Shown: positions 1-9,339 of the stretch, piece after piece | How the letters are laid out: every line of letters starts with the position of its first letter | Position numbering within the stretch: position 1 is the first letter of the stretch | Program-made: the position numbers and the translations under genes | The notes under the pieces: model-generated | The model's input: only the letters and a program-made list of their open reading frames with translations | What the model was told of the DNA's origin: nothing | Databases searched by the model: none | Assembly (NCBI RefSeq): GCF_020880815.1 | Contig: NZ_JAJITD010000007.1 | Coordinates: 62,001 to 126,000 of the forward strand | Direction: 5' to 3' | From: Paraburkholderia sejongensis | Lineage (GTDB): Bacteria; Pseudomonadota; Gammaproteobacteria; Burkholderiales; Burkholderiaceae | Length of the DNA: 64,000 nucleotides

Positions 1-569
1 GCCACGTAAGTGGCAAGTTCAATCATGCGCCGCAGCGTGGCGCCGTCGAACAGCGGCAGCCCCTGACCCGGATCGAAGATGAACGGCACGCCTGCTGCCG
101 CCAGCTGTTCGGAGTGCTGAACCATGCCGTCGTAGCCGTCCGGCGCGACGATGCCGAGCGTGAGCCCTTTCACTTCGTCGGCGCGGTTCAGATGCGATTG
201 CATCATCGCGCCCGGATGGAACGCGGTGATCTGGTTGTTCTCGAGATCGGTGGTGATCATCGCCTGCGCCGAGTAAGTGTCGGGCACCACTAGCACGTTG
301 TCCGCCGGCAGGCCGAGGCTCGCGAGACGATCCAGGTAGAGCTGCGCGTCGACCGCGCCGATCGCGCCCATGATGCGCGCGTCGCCGCCGAGCAGATGCA
401 GCGCATACGCGATGTTGCCCGCGCAGCCGCCGAACTCGCGGCGCATGGTCGGCACGAGAAAGCTAACGTTCAGGATGTGGACCTGCTCCGGCAGGATGTG
501 CTCCCGAAAGCGGCCTTCGAAGGTCATGATGTTGTCGTACGCGAGCGAACCGCAGATGAGCGTAGCCAA
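1..569 (-). CDS. PfkB-family carbohydrate/nucleoside kinase, N-terminal part (cut by window edge)
   Basis: About 189 N-terminal residues are visible; the rest lies outside the window. The start is a TTG at 569, with AGGA about 8 bases upstream and the family-like opening ATLICGSLAYDNIM right after it. The PfkB signature GGCAGNIAYALHLLGG lies at about residues 47-62, and FDPGQGLP at about 166-172 precedes the ATP-binding half that is missing. PfkB enzymes phosphorylate sugars or nucleosides with ATP. Burkholderia relatives of this kind are usually called adenosine or nucleoside kinases, but the substrate is inferred. It lies downstream of tpx on the same strand, behind a strong hairpin, so it may be transcribed separately. 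Confidence 0.85.
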   Translation of the reverse strand, partial: MATLICGSLAYDNIMTFEGRFREHILPEQVHILNVSFLVPTMRREFGGCAGNIAYALHLLGGDARIMGAIGAVDAQLYLDRLASLGLPADNVLVVPDTYSAQAMITTDLENNQITAFHPGAMMQSHLNRADEVKGLTLGIVAPDGYDGMVQHSEQLAAAGVPFIFDPGQGLPLFDGATLRRMIELATYV

Positions 570-617
570 GGCGAGCGTTCCTGTTAAAAGCGTTGGAAAA
601 AGCGGCGACGATGCGAC

Positions 618-651
618 AGCGCCGCGCCGAAGCCGAGCTTCGCGCGGCGCT
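618..651 (-). terminator. GC-rich hairpin downstream of tpx
   Basis: An inverted repeat of about 14 bp with one bulged base (arms starting AGCGCCGCG) lies between the tpx stop and the next gene. There is no adjacent U-tract on the minus strand; the nearest T-run is about 20 bases further on. It could attenuate transcription or protect the tpx mRNA end. Confidence 0.4.
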
Positions 652-671
652 GGGGTTCGTGCGCGGCGGGC

Positions 672-1172
672 TTACTTCAGTGCGGCGAGCGCGGCGTCGT
701 AGTTCGGCTCGTTCTTGATTTCGCTGACCAGCTCGGCGTGCAGGACCTTGTCGTTTTCGTCGAGCACGACGACCGCGCGCGCGGTCAGCCCCGTCAGCGG
801 GCCGCTCGTGACGTCGACGCCGTACGCTTGCGCGAATTCATGGCCGCGGAACGTCGAAGCGGTCACGACGTTCTCGATGCCTTCGGTCGTGCAGAAGCGC
901 GATGCGGCGAACGGCAGGTCGCCCGACACGACGATCACCGCCGTGTTGTTCAGCTTCGCGGCCGCTTCGTTGAACTTGCGGGTCGAGGTTGCACAGGTCG
1001 GCGTGTCGAGGCTCGGCACGATGTTGAGCACTTTGCGCTTGCCGGCGAAGTCGGCGAGCGTCAGCGGCTTGAGGTCCTTGCCGACCAGCGAGAAAGCGGC
1101 GGCCTGCTGGCCCACCGACGGGAACGTGCCGCTAACTTCGATCGGGTTGCCACCCAGCGTGACTTGACTCAT
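672..1172 (-). CDS. tpx: Thiol peroxidase Tpx (atypical 2-Cys peroxiredoxin)
   Basis: A 166-aa protein spanning the whole Tpx family length. It reduces hydrogen and alkyl peroxides using thioredoxin. The peroxidatic cysteine is C60 in [13 protein letters not shown] and the resolving cysteine is C94 in SRFCTTEG; the 34-residue spacing equals that of E. coli Tpx (C61/C95). The N-terminus [19 protein letters not shown] is typical. GGAG sits 7 bases before the ATG. It follows the DUF3426 gene by 69 bp on the same strand. Localisation is uncertain: E. coli Tpx was once thought periplasmic but acts in the cytoplasm, and no signal peptide is visible here. Confidence 0.96.
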   Translation of the reverse strand: MSQVTLGGNPIEVSGTFPSVGQQAAAFSLVGKDLKPLTLADFAGKRKVLNIVPSLDTPTCATSTRKFNEAAAKLNNTAVIVVSGDLPFAASRFCTTEGIENVVTASTFRGHEFAQAYGVDVTSGPLTGLTARAVVVLDENDKVLHAELVSEIKNEPNYDAALAALK

Positions 1173-1241
1173 GTTTGTGCTCCGAAAGGGCGTCAGTAAA
1201 TGACAATGAAGCGCCCGCTCGGGGCGGGCGCGTGGGCTGCG

Positions 1242-2930
1242 TTACGGATAGAAAATCTGTACGCGGAAATTGGAGGCGACCGCGTTGCCGGTATCGAGAT
1301 GCACGATCATCGTCTGCGTGCTGTGCGCGGGCAGGCCGGCCGCGATCACGGTGCCGGGCGGCACGTAATCTTGCGGCCACAGCACGCGCCGCACTGCGAC
1401 GTTGTTCTGATCGTCGAGCAGCGTGAGTTCGATAGCGGGGTACGCGAGCGCGAGATTGAGCCGGTTGCGCAGCGGCATTCTCAGTTCGAGCTTGTGCGGA
1501 CCGTCGATCTGGCGCAGATCGGACGGCTCGACCAGCAGGCCGTCGATGTCGTGCGGCGGGCTTAACTGACAGCCCAGATGCGCGCACAGTTTCGCGTACA
1601 CCGCCTGCGAGCCCGGAATCGCGACCTGCACGCTCTCGCGCTGCCACCACGCGAGCTGCGCGAGCAACGCGATCAGCAGCAGGACCGCGAGCACGATGCC
1701 GGTCGCTATCCAGCCGGTTCGTCCCGCCTCGGCGGGGCGGGTTTCGCGCGTGACCGGGAACGGCTCGCTGCCGTCGTTGACCGGGCGCACCGAGAACGGC
1801 TCGCCGCTCGACGGCGGAGGTACGGTGCCGCCACCGGGCGGGCGCGGACCGCGCGGTCCGCCGGCACCCGCGGCCGTGCTTGCGCGTGCTTGTGCGCCCG
1901 CACCTGCACCTACGCCTGCACCTGCGCCGCCCGATGCCGCGGCGCCGAAAGCCGCGCCGCCGGCCGCACCCGCGGCGGCGCGGAAGCTGCCCGGGCCGGC
2001 GCCGATCGAACCGAAGCGCGGCTCGTTATCGGGGATGCCGTGCAGGCTCGTCGGCTCGCGCAGCTCAGGCTCGTCGAATGCGGACGGCTCCTGGCGGCCG
2101 GCCCGGTGCCACACACGCGGAGTCTCTTCGGCGAATGGCGGCGGCGCTGCAGGCGCGGATGAAGAGGGCGGTGGTGGCGGCGTGACGGAGGGGCGAACCA
2201 GCGTGTCGGCGGCAGACGCGGCAGGCGGCACTGCTGGTGGCACTGCTGGTGGCACCAGCGGCGGCACGGCGAGCGTGTCGTCATCCGGCTCATCGGACGG
2301 ATAGGCGAACGGTTCGAGCGGCGCGTCGGCGAGCGTCGGTTCCTGCTGATCGGCGGGTATCGTCGCGCTGAAGCCGCCGGCGGGCAAACTCGGTTCGCTC
2401 GGCTGTTGCGGTGGGGCTGGGTTAGCGGTGGGCGGCGAGTGGTAGTCGCTGCCGAGCGGCAGCGGCGTCAACTGCATGCTGTCGGCGTGATGGCGCAAAC
2501 GGGTGTCGAGCGTGCTGGCGGAGCTGCCCACCGCACTACTCGTCGCACTGCTTGCCGCGTTGCCCGCCGCATTGCCCGCGGCTTCGCCGACGGGCGCACT
2601 GCCCGCGGCTGCGCCGGCGGGCGCGTTGCCCGCGGCCGGCGCCCACGGATCCACAGTCTGGTCGCCGAAATGCGCGCCCGGCTGCGGCGCGCCCGAGAGC
2701 GCTTCGACCGCCGAAGCGGCCACCGGTTTAGCAGTAGAGAAATCGCCGCCTTCGCTGACGTCGAACAGACTGCTCGACGCGTCGAAGACTTCCTGGCAGT
2801 GCCCGCAGCGCACGAGACCGCGGCGCTGCGCAAGGTGTGCCGGTTGCAGGCGGAAAACAGTTTCGCAGAAGGGACAACGCGTCGCCAGAAGCATATCGAG
2901 CCGTTGAGCCAGGGGCTGTTGGTTTGACAA
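1242..2930 (-). CDS. Zinc-ribbon / DUF3426 single-pass membrane protein
   Basis: A 562-aa protein of unknown function. An N-terminal MJ0042-type zinc ribbon has C19-P-F-C22 and C42-G-H-C45. A long disordered Ala/Pro/Gly-rich middle (about 60-400) carries in-frame repeats such as PPAVPPAVPPA. One membrane helix lies at about 408-430, and a C-terminal DUF3426 domain of about 130 residues follows, ending VQIFYP. The start is a TTG at 2930 with AAGG close upstream, 11 bp after the prmA stop; an ATG at 2894 (residue 13), just before the ribbon, is the alternative. The pairing with prmA and accBC is common in Burkholderia. The architecture suggests a cytoplasmic metal-binding head anchored to the membrane; the role is unknown. 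Confidence 0.85.
   Translation of the reverse strand: MSNQQPLAQRLDMLLATRCPFCETVFRLQPAHLAQRRGLVRCGHCQEVFDASSSLFDVSEGGDFSTAKPVAASAVEALSGAPQPGAHFGDQTVDPWAPAAGNAPAGAAAGSAPVGEAAGNAAGNAASSATSSAVGSSASTLDTRLRHHADSMQLTPLPLGSDYHSPPTANPAPPQQPSEPSLPAGGFSATIPADQQEPTLADAPLEPFAYPSDEPDDDTLAVPPLVPPAVPPAVPPAASAADTLVRPSVTPPPPPSSSAPAAPPPFAEETPRVWHRAGRQEPSAFDEPELREPTSLHGIPDNEPRFGSIGAGPGSFRAAAGAAGGAAFGAAASGGAGAGVGAGAGAQARASTAAGAGGPRGPRPPGGGTVPPPSSGEPFSVRPVNDGSEPFPVTRETRPAEAGRTGWIATGIVLAVLLLIALLAQLAWWQRESVQVAIPGSQAVYAKLCAHLGCQLSPPHDIDGLLVEPSDLRQIDGPHKLELRMPLRNRLNLALAYPAIELTLLDDQNNVAVRRVLWPQDYVPPGTVIAAGLPAHSTQTMIVHLDTGNAVASNFRVQIFYP
2227..2262. repeat. 12-bp tandem repeat inside the DUF3426 gene
   Basis: Two exact copies of GGCACTGCTGGT (2227-2238, 2239-2250) are followed by a degenerate third. 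They encode a repeated PPAV/PPA motif in the disordered linker and keep the reading frame, so copy-number change would alter linker length only. Confidence 0.75.
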
Positions 2931-2941
2931 TACGCCTTATT

Positions 2942-3844
2942 CTAATGGCTTTCGCGACGCGTTCCGGCGAGGCACACCCAACCTTCGTGCTCGCGCCACA
3001 CGCTGATGTCGATCCAGCGCGCGTACACCTGCGCGACTTCGTCGGCCTGGCGCGCGAGGATGCCCGACAGTGCGATCCGGCCGCCCGGCCTGACCTTCGA
3101 CGCCAACATCGACGCCATCAGTTTCAGCGGGTTCGACAGGATGTTCGCGACCACCACGTCGAACTCGCCGGCCGGACATGCGTCGGGCAGCCCGTACGTG
3201 ACTTCGGCGCGATTGCGTTCGCTATTGTGGCGCGCGGATTCGACCGCCTGCGGATCGATGTCGATGCCGAACACCGGATCGGCGCCGCACTTCTTCGCGA
3301 GAATCGCGAGAATGCCCGAGCCGCAGCCGTAGTCGAGCACCGACTGGCCGGCCTTGACCGATTGCTCGATCCATTCCATGCACAGACGGGTAGTGGGGTG
3401 GCTACCGGTGCCGAACGCGAGGCCCGGATCCAGTTCGAGTACGAGCGCGTCGGGGTCCGGCGCATCGTGCCACGACGGCACGACCCAGATCCGCTCGCCG
3501 ATCTGGATCGGATCGAACTGCGACTGCGTGAGCCGCACCCAATCCTGCTCTTCGACTTCGCGCACGCTGAACGCGGGCGTGGCGTCGAGGCCGATCTCGT
3601 TGGCCGCGGCGGTCAGCAGCAGCGCCGGGTCGTGTTCCGGCGCGAGCAGCGCGATCACGCGCGAGCGCTGCCACGCGGTGCGATCCGGCGTCAGACCGGG
3701 CTCGCCGAATAGCGGCTGCTCGTCGGGCGTGTCGGCGTCCGCGTCTTCGACCGACACGGACAACGCACCCAGCTCGAGCAGCGCGTCGGAAAATTCCTCG
3801 GCGTGCTCGCGCGCCAGTTCGGCGACCAGTTCCCGATAGCTCAT
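2942..3844 (-). CDS. prmA: Ribosomal protein L11 methyltransferase PrmA
   Basis: A 300-aa SAM-dependent enzyme that trimethylates L11 of the 50S subunit. An N-terminal substrate-recognition domain (about 1-60) is followed by the linker and a Rossmann methyltransferase domain. Motifs seen: GTGSHPTT at 146-153, the SAM-binding DYGCGSG at 171-177, FGIDIDPQA at 192-200, and ANILSNPL at 233-240, the NxxP-like catalytic strand of PrmA. It begins 3 bp after the accC stop, so it is translated in the accBC convoy. This accC-prmA adjacency is common in proteobacteria. Confidence 0.96.
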   Translation of the reverse strand: MSYRELVAELAREHAEEFSDALLELGALSVSVEDADADTPDEQPLFGEPGLTPDRTAWQRSRVIALLAPEHDPALLLTAAANEIGLDATPAFSVREVEEQDWVRLTQSQFDPIQIGERIWVVPSWHDAPDPDALVLELDPGLAFGTGSHPTTRLCMEWIEQSVKAGQSVLDYGCGSGILAILAKKCGADPVFGIDIDPQAVESARHNSERNRAEVTYGLPDACPAGEFDVVVANILSNPLKLMASMLASKVRPGGRIALSGILARQADEVAQVYARWIDISVWREHEGWVCLAGTRRESH

Positions 3845-3847
3845 GAC

Positions 3848-5215
3848 TTAGGCTTCTTCCGGCGCAACCTGCTGACGCGCGGCCAGCCGGTTTTCGAGGT
3901 AGTGAATGCTGGTGCCGCCTTCGACGAACTTCGCGTCGAGCATCAGCTCGCGATGCAGCGGGATGTTGGTCTGAATCCCTTCGACCACCATCTCCGACAG
4001 CGCGATGCGCATCCGCTTGATCGCCTGTTCGCGCGTCGCACCGTAAGCGATCAGCTTGCCGATCATCGAGTCGTAGTTAGGCGGCACGAAATAGCCGTTG
4101 TACGCGTGCGAATCGACGCGGATGCCGGGGCCGCCCGGCATGTGCCACGAGGTCAGGCGACCCGGCGACGGCGTGAACTTGAACGGATCTTCAGCGTTGA
4201 TCCGGCATTCGATCGCATGGCCGCGGAACTGGATGTCGCGCTGACGGAACGCGAGTTTCTCGCCGGCCGCGATGCGGATCTGTTCCTGCACGATGTCGAC
4301 GCCGGTGATCAGCTCGGTCACCGGGTGCTCGACCTGCACGCGCGTGTTCATCTCGATGAAGTAGAACTCGCCGTTTTCATACAGGAACTCGAAGGTGCCC
4401 GCGCCGAGATAACCCATCTTCTTGCACGCGTCCGCGCAGCGATCGCCGATCCGGTCGATCAGGCGGCGCGCGATACCCGGCGCCGGCGCTTCCTCGATCA
4501 CCTTCTGGTGACGGCGCTGCATCGAGCAGTCGCGCTCGCCGAGCCACACCGCGTTGCGGAACGAATCCGACAGCACCTGGATTTCGATGTGACGCGGGTT
4601 CTCGAGGAATTTCTCCATGTAGACCTGCGGGTTGCCGAACGCACGGCCGGCTTCCTCGCGCGTCATGTTGACCGCGTTGACGAGCGCCGCTTCCGTGTGG
4701 ACCACGCGCATGCCGCGACCGCCGCCGCCGCCGGCCGCCTTGATGATGACCGGATAGCCGATCTGGCGGGCGATCTTGACGATCTCTTTCGGATCGTCGG
4801 GCAGCGCGCCTTCAGAGCCCGGCACGCACGGCACGCCGGTCTTGATCATGGTCTGCTTCGCGGTGACCTTGTCGCCCATCATGCGGATCGTTTCCGGACG
4901 CGGGCCGATGAAGGTGAAGCCGGACTGCTCGACGCGCTCGGCGAAGTCGGCGTTCTCCGACAGGAAGCCGTAGCCGGGGTGGATCGCTTCGGCGTCGGTG
5001 ACTTCGGCCGCGCTGATCAGCGCCGGCATATTCAGATAGCTGAGCGGCGACGGTGCCGGTCCGATACAGACCGCCTCGTCGGCGAGCTTCACGTACTTGG
5101 CTTCCTTGTCGGCTTCCGAATAGACGACGACCGTCTTGACGCCGAGTTCGCGGCACGCGCGCTGGATACGAAGCGCGATCTCGCCACGATTGGCAATGAG
5201 GATTTTTTCAAACAT
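3848..5215 (-). CDS. accC: Acetyl-CoA carboxylase, biotin carboxylase subunit AccC
   Basis: A 455-aa biotin carboxylase that uses ATP and bicarbonate to carboxylate the biotin carried by AccB, the first step of fatty acid synthesis. The start ATG at 5215 gives the classic opening [20 protein letters not shown]; an upstream in-frame extension to 5314 is not family-like. ATP-grasp features are present: the glycine-rich loop [13 protein letters not shown], the MQRRHQK motif, and [16 protein letters not shown] with Mg-binding and catalytic residues. It lies 114 bp downstream of accB and 3 bp upstream of prmA. Full length, nothing missing. Confidence 0.98.
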   Translation of the reverse strand: MFEKILIANRGEIALRIQRACRELGVKTVVVYSEADKEAKYVKLADEAVCIGPAPSPLSYLNMPALISAAEVTDAEAIHPGYGFLSENADFAERVEQSGFTFIGPRPETIRMMGDKVTAKQTMIKTGVPCVPGSEGALPDDPKEIVKIARQIGYPVIIKAAGGGGGRGMRVVHTEAALVNAVNMTREEAGRAFGNPQVYMEKFLENPRHIEIQVLSDSFRNAVWLGERDCSMQRRHQKVIEEAPAPGIARRLIDRIGDRCADACKKMGYLGAGTFEFLYENGEFYFIEMNTRVQVEHPVTELITGVDIVQEQIRIAAGEKLAFRQRDIQFRGHAIECRINAEDPFKFTPSPGRLTSWHMPGGPGIRVDSHAYNGYFVPPNYDSMIGKLIAYGATREQAIKRMRIALSEMVVEGIQTNIPLHRELMLDAKFVEGGTSIHYLENRLAARQQVAPEEA

Positions 5216-5329
5216 AGCGGGTTTTCGACTCATCAATGGGCGCCGGGTCGTGTACGACGCCGGCTGCCGCAGAGCATCGGTCGCGCGCCTCGGGAAGCGG
5301 CGCGCGGGCGGCAAATAGTGCGTGCCGCG

Positions 5330-5791
5330 TTAGCCGACCACGAACAGCGGTTGGCCGTACTCGACCGCCTGGCCGTTTTCGACGAGGATTTCCTTGACCA
5401 CGCCGGACTTGTCCGACTCGATCTCGTTGAGCAGCTTCATCGCTTCGATGATGCAGATCGTCTGGCCTTCCTTGACCGTATCGCCGACCTGCACGAACGG
5501 ATCGGCGCCCGGCGACGGCGCGCGGTAGAACGTGCCGACCATCGGCGAGGTCACCACGTGACCCTGCGGCGCGGCGGCGGCCGGCGCGGCCGGTGCGGCA
5601 GGCGCTTCGCCGGCGGCGGCCGGGGCCGCTTGCGGGAATTGCGGAGCGGCGTAGGTGGCGGACGGCTGCACGTAAACCGGCGGCGCATTCTTGACGATGC
5701 GGACCTTGCCTTCGCCCTCGGTCACTTCGAGTTCGGAAATACCGGACTCCGAGACGAGGTCGATCAGAGTTTTGAGTTTACGTAGATCCAT
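5330..5791 (-). CDS. accB: Acetyl-CoA carboxylase, biotin carboxyl carrier protein AccB
   Basis: A 153-aa carrier whose biotinylated lysine shuttles carboxylate from AccC to the carboxyltransferase. The N-terminal dimerisation segment [18 protein letters not shown] is followed by an Ala/Pro-rich linker (about 45-76) and the biotinyl domain. The biotin site is EAMKL with K119. The [13 protein letters not shown] segment matches the protruding thumb of bacterial BCCP. GAAAGGGGCACCCTG before the ATG offers a Shine-Dalgarno site. It is followed by accC; aroQ is 78 bp upstream on the same strand, and an aroQ-accB-accC order is conserved in many gamma- and betaproteobacteria. Confidence 0.97.
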   Translation of the reverse strand: MDLRKLKTLIDLVSESGISELEVTEGEGKVRIVKNAPPVYVQPSATYAAPQFPQAAPAAAGEAPAAPAAPAAAAPQGHVVTSPMVGTFYRAPSPGADPFVQVGDTVKEGQTICIIEAMKLLNEIESDKSGVVKEILVENGQAVEYGQPLFVVG

Positions 5792-5869
5792 CAGGGTGCC
5801 CCTTTCAATGCGTAGTGTGCCGGCGCGCGCACGTGTGCAGTAGCCGGCTCAAATTGGACGTGTTTGGAT

Positions 5870-6325
5870 TCAGTCGCGCGACGAACCGGCCGCGAGCCGG
5901 TCGAGCGCGAATTCGAGCGCGTACAGATATCCCTTCCAGCCGAGGCCGCAAATCACGCCCTCTGCCTGGTCGGAGAAATACGAGTGATGCCTGAACGGTT
6001 CACGACGATGCACGTTCGACAGATGAATCTCGACGAACGGAATGCCCACCCCCGCCAGTGCGTCCCGGACCGCGACGCTGGTATGCGTGTACGCGGCGGG
6101 ATTGATCAGTATGAAATCGGTCTTTTCAGTCCGGGCGGACTGAATGCGGTCGACCAGTGCGCCTTCGTGATTGCTCTGGAACGACGCCAGTTCGACGCCT
6201 GCGTCCGTGGCGCGGTCCGCCAGCGCCTGATCGATCTGCGGCAAGGTCACGCGACCGTAGACCTCAGGTTCCCGGGTGCCGAGAAGATTGAGGTTGGGTC
6301 CGTGCAGTACCAGCAGTCGCGTCAT
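5870..6325 (-). CDS. aroQ: Type II 3-dehydroquinate dehydratase AroQ
   Basis: A 151-aa enzyme of the shikimate pathway that dehydrates 3-dehydroquinate to 3-dehydroshikimate. The N-terminal signature [20 protein letters not shown] carries R18 and Y23, the catalytic arginine and tyrosine of the flexible lid. [17 protein letters not shown] and the active-site [16 protein letters not shown] segment follow. Length is normal for this dodecameric enzyme. It heads the aroQ-accB-accC-prmA group and has a candidate promoter at 6356-6385. The next shikimate gene, aroE, is at 12314. Confidence 0.97.
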   Translation of the reverse strand: MTRLLVLHGPNLNLLGTREPEVYGRVTLPQIDQALADRATDAGVELASFQSNHEGALVDRIQSARTEKTDFILINPAAYTHTSVAVRDALAGVGIPFVEIHLSNVHRREPFRHHSYFSDQAEGVICGLGWKGYLYALEFALDRLAAGSSRD

Positions 6326-6355
6326 GGTCGCTTCTATTTCCGTGGAATTGGGCGC

Positions 6356-6385
6356 ACTTTAGCGCTGATTAGAGAAACTTGTCTA
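6356..6385 (-). promoter_or_regulatory. Candidate sigma-70 promoter for aroQ-accBC
   Basis: Read on the minus strand, TAGACA (-35) and TAAAGT (-10) are separated by 18 bases, with the start expected near 6349, about 24 bases before the aroQ ATG. It lies in a locally AT-richer patch. The match is moderate and there is no experimental evidence. Confidence 0.4.
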
Positions 6386-6409
6386 GTTTCCCGTAAATAG
6401 ACGCGACGC

Positions 6410-6432
6410 GCCGGCGCTCGCCGGGCGCCGGC
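6410..6432 (-). terminator. Hairpin between the tlpA-like gene and aroQ
   Basis: Perfect 8-bp arms GCCGGCGC / GCGCCGGC with a 7-base loop lie about 100 bp downstream of the tlpA-like stop on the minus strand. No U-run follows, so termination by this hairpin alone is uncertain. Confidence 0.3.
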
Positions 6433-6534
6433 CGCAAAGCCAACTTCACTCAAAGTCGGGAATTTTCCGTGTATTTTTACCCGTTCTGCACGGAATCGGA
6501 CACCAAAAGAAACGGCGGGAGAAATCGCGGAAAC

Positions 6535-7083
6535 TTACAGAGTGTCGAGCGTCTGGCGCAGCGACTTTGCGTCGATCTGGCCCAATTTTGTCGAGCGAAT
6601 GTTGCCTTTTGCGTCGATCACGACGGTAAACGGTAGCCCGCCCGCGTTATTTCCGAACGCGCGCGCGAGATCGGCGCCGCCGAAACCGGTCACGTAGATC
6701 GGGTACGCGACCTTGACCTTCTGCAGGAACGTCTGGATGTTCTTTTCGGAGTCGACGCCGAGGCCGACGAACTGGATGCCCTTGCTCGCGTACTCGCGCT
6801 GGATTTGAGACAGCTCCGGCATTTCCTCGACGCACGGGCCGCACCAGGAGGCCCAGAAGTTGACGACGAGCGGATGGCCCTTCAGGTGATCGAGCGACTG
6901 CGGCTTGCCGTCGACGCCGGTCACCGGCGCGGTCCACAACTGTTGCACCGCGTCCTGATGGCTGTCGGGCTGCGCCGCCTGCGCGACCTCGGCGTCGCGA
7001 GTGAACCAGTGATTGGCCGCCACGCCGCCGCCCGCGGCGACGACCGCGACGAGCGCGCCCGCCAGAATCCGTCTCGTATTCAT
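6535..7083 (-). CDS. TlpA-family thiol:disulfide oxidoreductase (membrane-anchored thioredoxin)
   Basis: A 182-aa protein with an N-terminal hydrophobic segment (about 5-24) that should anchor it to the inner membrane or act as a signal. The periplasmic thioredoxin-like domain has the active site WASWCGPCVEEMP with C81 and C84 and the cis-proline region GGLPFTVVID. TlpA/ResA proteins keep cysteines reduced in periplasmic partners such as apocytochromes or copper chaperones; the partner here is unknown, and no cytochrome c maturation genes lie nearby. It begins 19 bp after the upstream 216-aa gene, with AGGG before its ATG, so the two are probably co-transcribed. Confidence 0.9.
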   Translation of the reverse strand: MNTRRILAGALVAVVAAGGGVAANHWFTRDAEVAQAAQPDSHQDAVQQLWTAPVTGVDGKPQSLDHLKGHPLVVNFWASWCGPCVEEMPELSQIQREYASKGIQFVGLGVDSEKNIQTFLQKVKVAYPIYVTGFGGADLARAFGNNAGGLPFTVVIDAKGNIRSTKLGQIDAKSLRQTLDTL

Positions 7084-7102
7084 CGTGCCCTGTTCAGTCT
7101 GT

Positions 7103-7753
7103 TCAATTGATGAAGGAGGTGAGTTCGTCGCCGTCGAGCAGCGCCTGCACCGCCTGCAGATTGGCTCGCGCGGTGCGCCCGCGCGCGTCGGCGCGCACCG
7201 CGCCGCGCAGATCGTCGGTCTCGTACAGCGCGAGGTGGATGCCGACCGGGTCGGCCGCGCGCTCGCCGGGCGGACGCCACAGGAAGCTCAGCGTCTCCAC
7301 GTAGCCGCGGCCCGCGAAGTGGCGCGTTTCCGACACGTCGTACTGGATGTTCGCATTCAGCAGATAAATTGCGACTTCCTTCGGGTTGTCGCAGAACACC
7401 TGCAGATGCACGTCCGAATGCTCGCCGGCCGTGCCGCCGAGCACCGCGCCGGTCAGATACGGATTGAACGGCGCGAGCCGCTCCATCCAGTCGACCGCGA
7501 CGACGCGCAGCCGGCGCAGCAGCGCCGGCTGGCTGTCGCCCTGGAAGAGCGACTGATATTCACGGATTTCCTCTTCGATCTGGTCGTTATCGGGCAGCCA
7601 TTCGCCGGCCACCCGGGTCTCGCCGACGACCTGCCGGGCCGCTTTGCGCTTCGCGGTGGCGTAGTCCAGACCGTCTTCGGCAATCAGGCGCGCAGCCGCG
7701 ATGGCGATTTCCTCGCGCACGCGCTGCGGGTCGAAATGTGATTTGCGAGCCAT
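7103..7753 (-). CDS. Conserved protein of unknown function, nucleotidyltransferase-like signature
   Basis: A 216-aa protein I do not recognise with certainty. The N-terminal half (1-95) is helical and charged, rich in Arg and Glu. Residues 105-120 read LGGTAGEHSDVHLQVF, resembling the hG[GS]...SDhDhhh core of minimal nucleotidyltransferases, but the second acidic position is His116. The C-terminal part has ETRHFAGRGYVETLSFLWRPPGER and an Arg-rich end. There is no signal or membrane segment. It is divergent from mpl (191 bp apart) and upstream of the tlpA-like gene. Relatives in Burkholderia may carry a muramate-ligase label by transfer from the neighbour; nothing here supports ligase activity. 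Confidence 0.8.
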   Translation of the reverse strand: MARKSHFDPQRVREEIAIAAARLIAEDGLDYATAKRKAARQVVGETRVAGEWLPDNDQIEEEIREYQSLFQGDSQPALLRRLRVVAVDWMERLAPFNPYLTGAVLGGTAGEHSDVHLQVFCDNPKEVAIYLLNANIQYDVSETRHFAGRGYVETLSFLWRPPGERAADPVGIHLALYETDDLRGAVRADARGRTARANLQAVQALLDGDELTSFIN

Positions 7754-7944
7754 CCGACAATGATACTAGATCGGTCCTGGCGACGCGGGCAGTGCACACC
7801 GGGCTCAAGCCTCGCCGGGCTCCGCCCCGGGCGGCGGCCCGCGCCGCGTCGGTTACAATAGGCGTCCTTTGCAGACGGCCGTTGCGGCCCTCCTGCGGCG
7901 CTCCCACCCCTCGCAAAAATTCGCCCGCGCGGCACGACAGGCTT

Positions 7945-9339
7945 ATGCACATCCACATCCTCGGCATCTGCGGCACCTTCATGGGCGGCCTCGCGGTACT
8001 CGCGCGCGGCGCGGGCCACACGGTGACCGGCTGCGACGCCGGCGTCTATCCGCCGATGAGCACCCAGCTCGAGGCGCAAGGCATCGGACTGATCGAGGGT
8101 TACGACGCTGATCAACTGAACGGCCTGAACGCGGATCTGTTCGTGATCGGCAACGTGGTCACACGCGGCAACCCGCTGATGGAAGCGATTCTCGACCGCG
8201 GCCTGCCGTATGTGTCCGGTCCGCAATGGCTCGGCGAGCACGTGCTGAACGGCAAATGGGTGCTGGCGGTGGCCGGCACGCATGGCAAGACCACCACCAG
8301 CTCGATGCTGACCTGGCTGCTCGAAGACGCCGGCCTCAATCCCGGCTTCCTGATCGGCGGCGTGCCGTTGAATTTCGGCGTGTCCGCGCGCCTCACCGAT
8401 TCGAGCTTCTTCGTGATCGAGGCCGACGAATACGACACCGCGTTCTTCGACAAGCGTTCCAAGTTCGTCCATTACCGCCCGAAAACCGCGGTGCTGAACA
8501 ACCTCGAATTCGATCACGCCGACATCTTCCCCGATCTCGCCGCGATCGAAACGCAGTTCCATCACCTGATCCGGACCGTGCCGCGGCTCGGGCGCGTCGT
8601 TACCAACGGCCGCGAGGACGCGCTCGAGCGCGTGCTGACGCGCGGCTGTTGGAGCGAGGTCGAGCGCTTCGGCGTGCAGGGCGGCTGGGAGATGCAGCCG
8701 GCCGAGCCGGGCGTGCCGGTCGACGAACACTTCGCGGTTTATCACAACGGCGAGCGCGTCGGCGTGGTCGACTGGCAGGTGCAGGGCGAGCACAATCGGA
8801 TGAACGCGCTGGCCGCGATCGCCGCCGCGCGCCACGTCGGCGTGCCGCCCGCGCAGGCCGCGAAGTCGCTGTCGAACTTCCGCAACGTGAAACGGCGGAT
8901 GGAAGTGCGCGGCAGCGTCGACGGCGTCACTGTATACGACGACTTCGCGCATCATCCGACCGCGATCGAGACCACGGTGGCCGGGCTGCGCGCGCGGGTC
9001 GGTCGCGACAACACGCGGATTCTCGCGGTGCTCGAACCGCGCTCGAACACGATGAAGCTCGGCGTGATGAAGGCGCAACTGCCGGCGAGCCTGCAAGATG
9101 CCGATCTGGTGTTCGGCTACGGCGCGCCGAGCGGGCGCGACGCGCTCGGCTGGAATCTCGGCGACGCGCTCGCGCCGCTCGGCGACCGCGCGCAGGCGTT
9201 CGACAATCTCGACGCGCTGGTGAAGGCAGTGGTCCACGCGGCGCGCCCCGGCGACCAGGTTCTGGTGATGAGCAACGGCGGCTTCGGCGGCGTGCATCAG
9301 AAGCTGCTCGACGCGCTGTCCGCGCGAGGCGCGTCGTGA
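7945..9339 (+). CDS. mpl: UDP-N-acetylmuramate:L-alanyl-gamma-D-glutamyl-meso-diaminopimelate ligase Mpl
   Basis: A 464-aa Mur-ligase-family enzyme that re-attaches the recycled murein tripeptide to UDP-MurNAc in the cytoplasm. The start at 7945 gives MHIHILGICGTFMGGLAVLA, the Mpl N-terminus. The ATP-binding loop is GTHGKTTT (111-118), followed by the FVIEADEYDTAFFDKRSKF segment and the DDFAHHPTAI motif typical of Mpl and MurC. A longer in-frame extension to 7738 is rejected because it is Arg/Pro-rich and runs across the divergent intergenic region. A TACAAT element at 7854-7859 may be its -10 box. Its stop overlaps the next gene by 4 bp. Confidence 0.95.
   Translation: MHIHILGICGTFMGGLAVLARGAGHTVTGCDAGVYPPMSTQLEAQGIGLIEGYDADQLNGLNADLFVIGNVVTRGNPLMEAILDRGLPYVSGPQWLGEHVLNGKWVLAVAGTHGKTTTSSMLTWLLEDAGLNPGFLIGGVPLNFGVSARLTDSSFFVIEADEYDTAFFDKRSKFVHYRPKTAVLNNLEFDHADIFPDLAAIETQFHHLIRTVPRLGRVVTNGREDALERVLTRGCWSEVERFGVQGGWEMQPAEPGVPVDEHFAVYHNGERVGVVDWQVQGEHNRMNALAAIAAARHVGVPPAQAAKSLSNFRNVKRRMEVRGSVDGVTVYDDFAHHPTAIETTVAGLRARVGRDNTRILAVLEPRSNTMKLGVMKAQLPASLQDADLVFGYGAPSGRDALGWNLGDALAPLGDRAQAFDNLDALVKAVVHAARPGDQVLVMSNGGFGGVHQKLLDALSARGAS

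Noticed and set aside
3803..5785. A 660-codon open frame on the plus strand opposite accC and accB
   Set aside because: It is the antisense shadow of two highly conserved genes; its product is Arg/Asp/His-rich without domains, as expected from high-GC codon bias.
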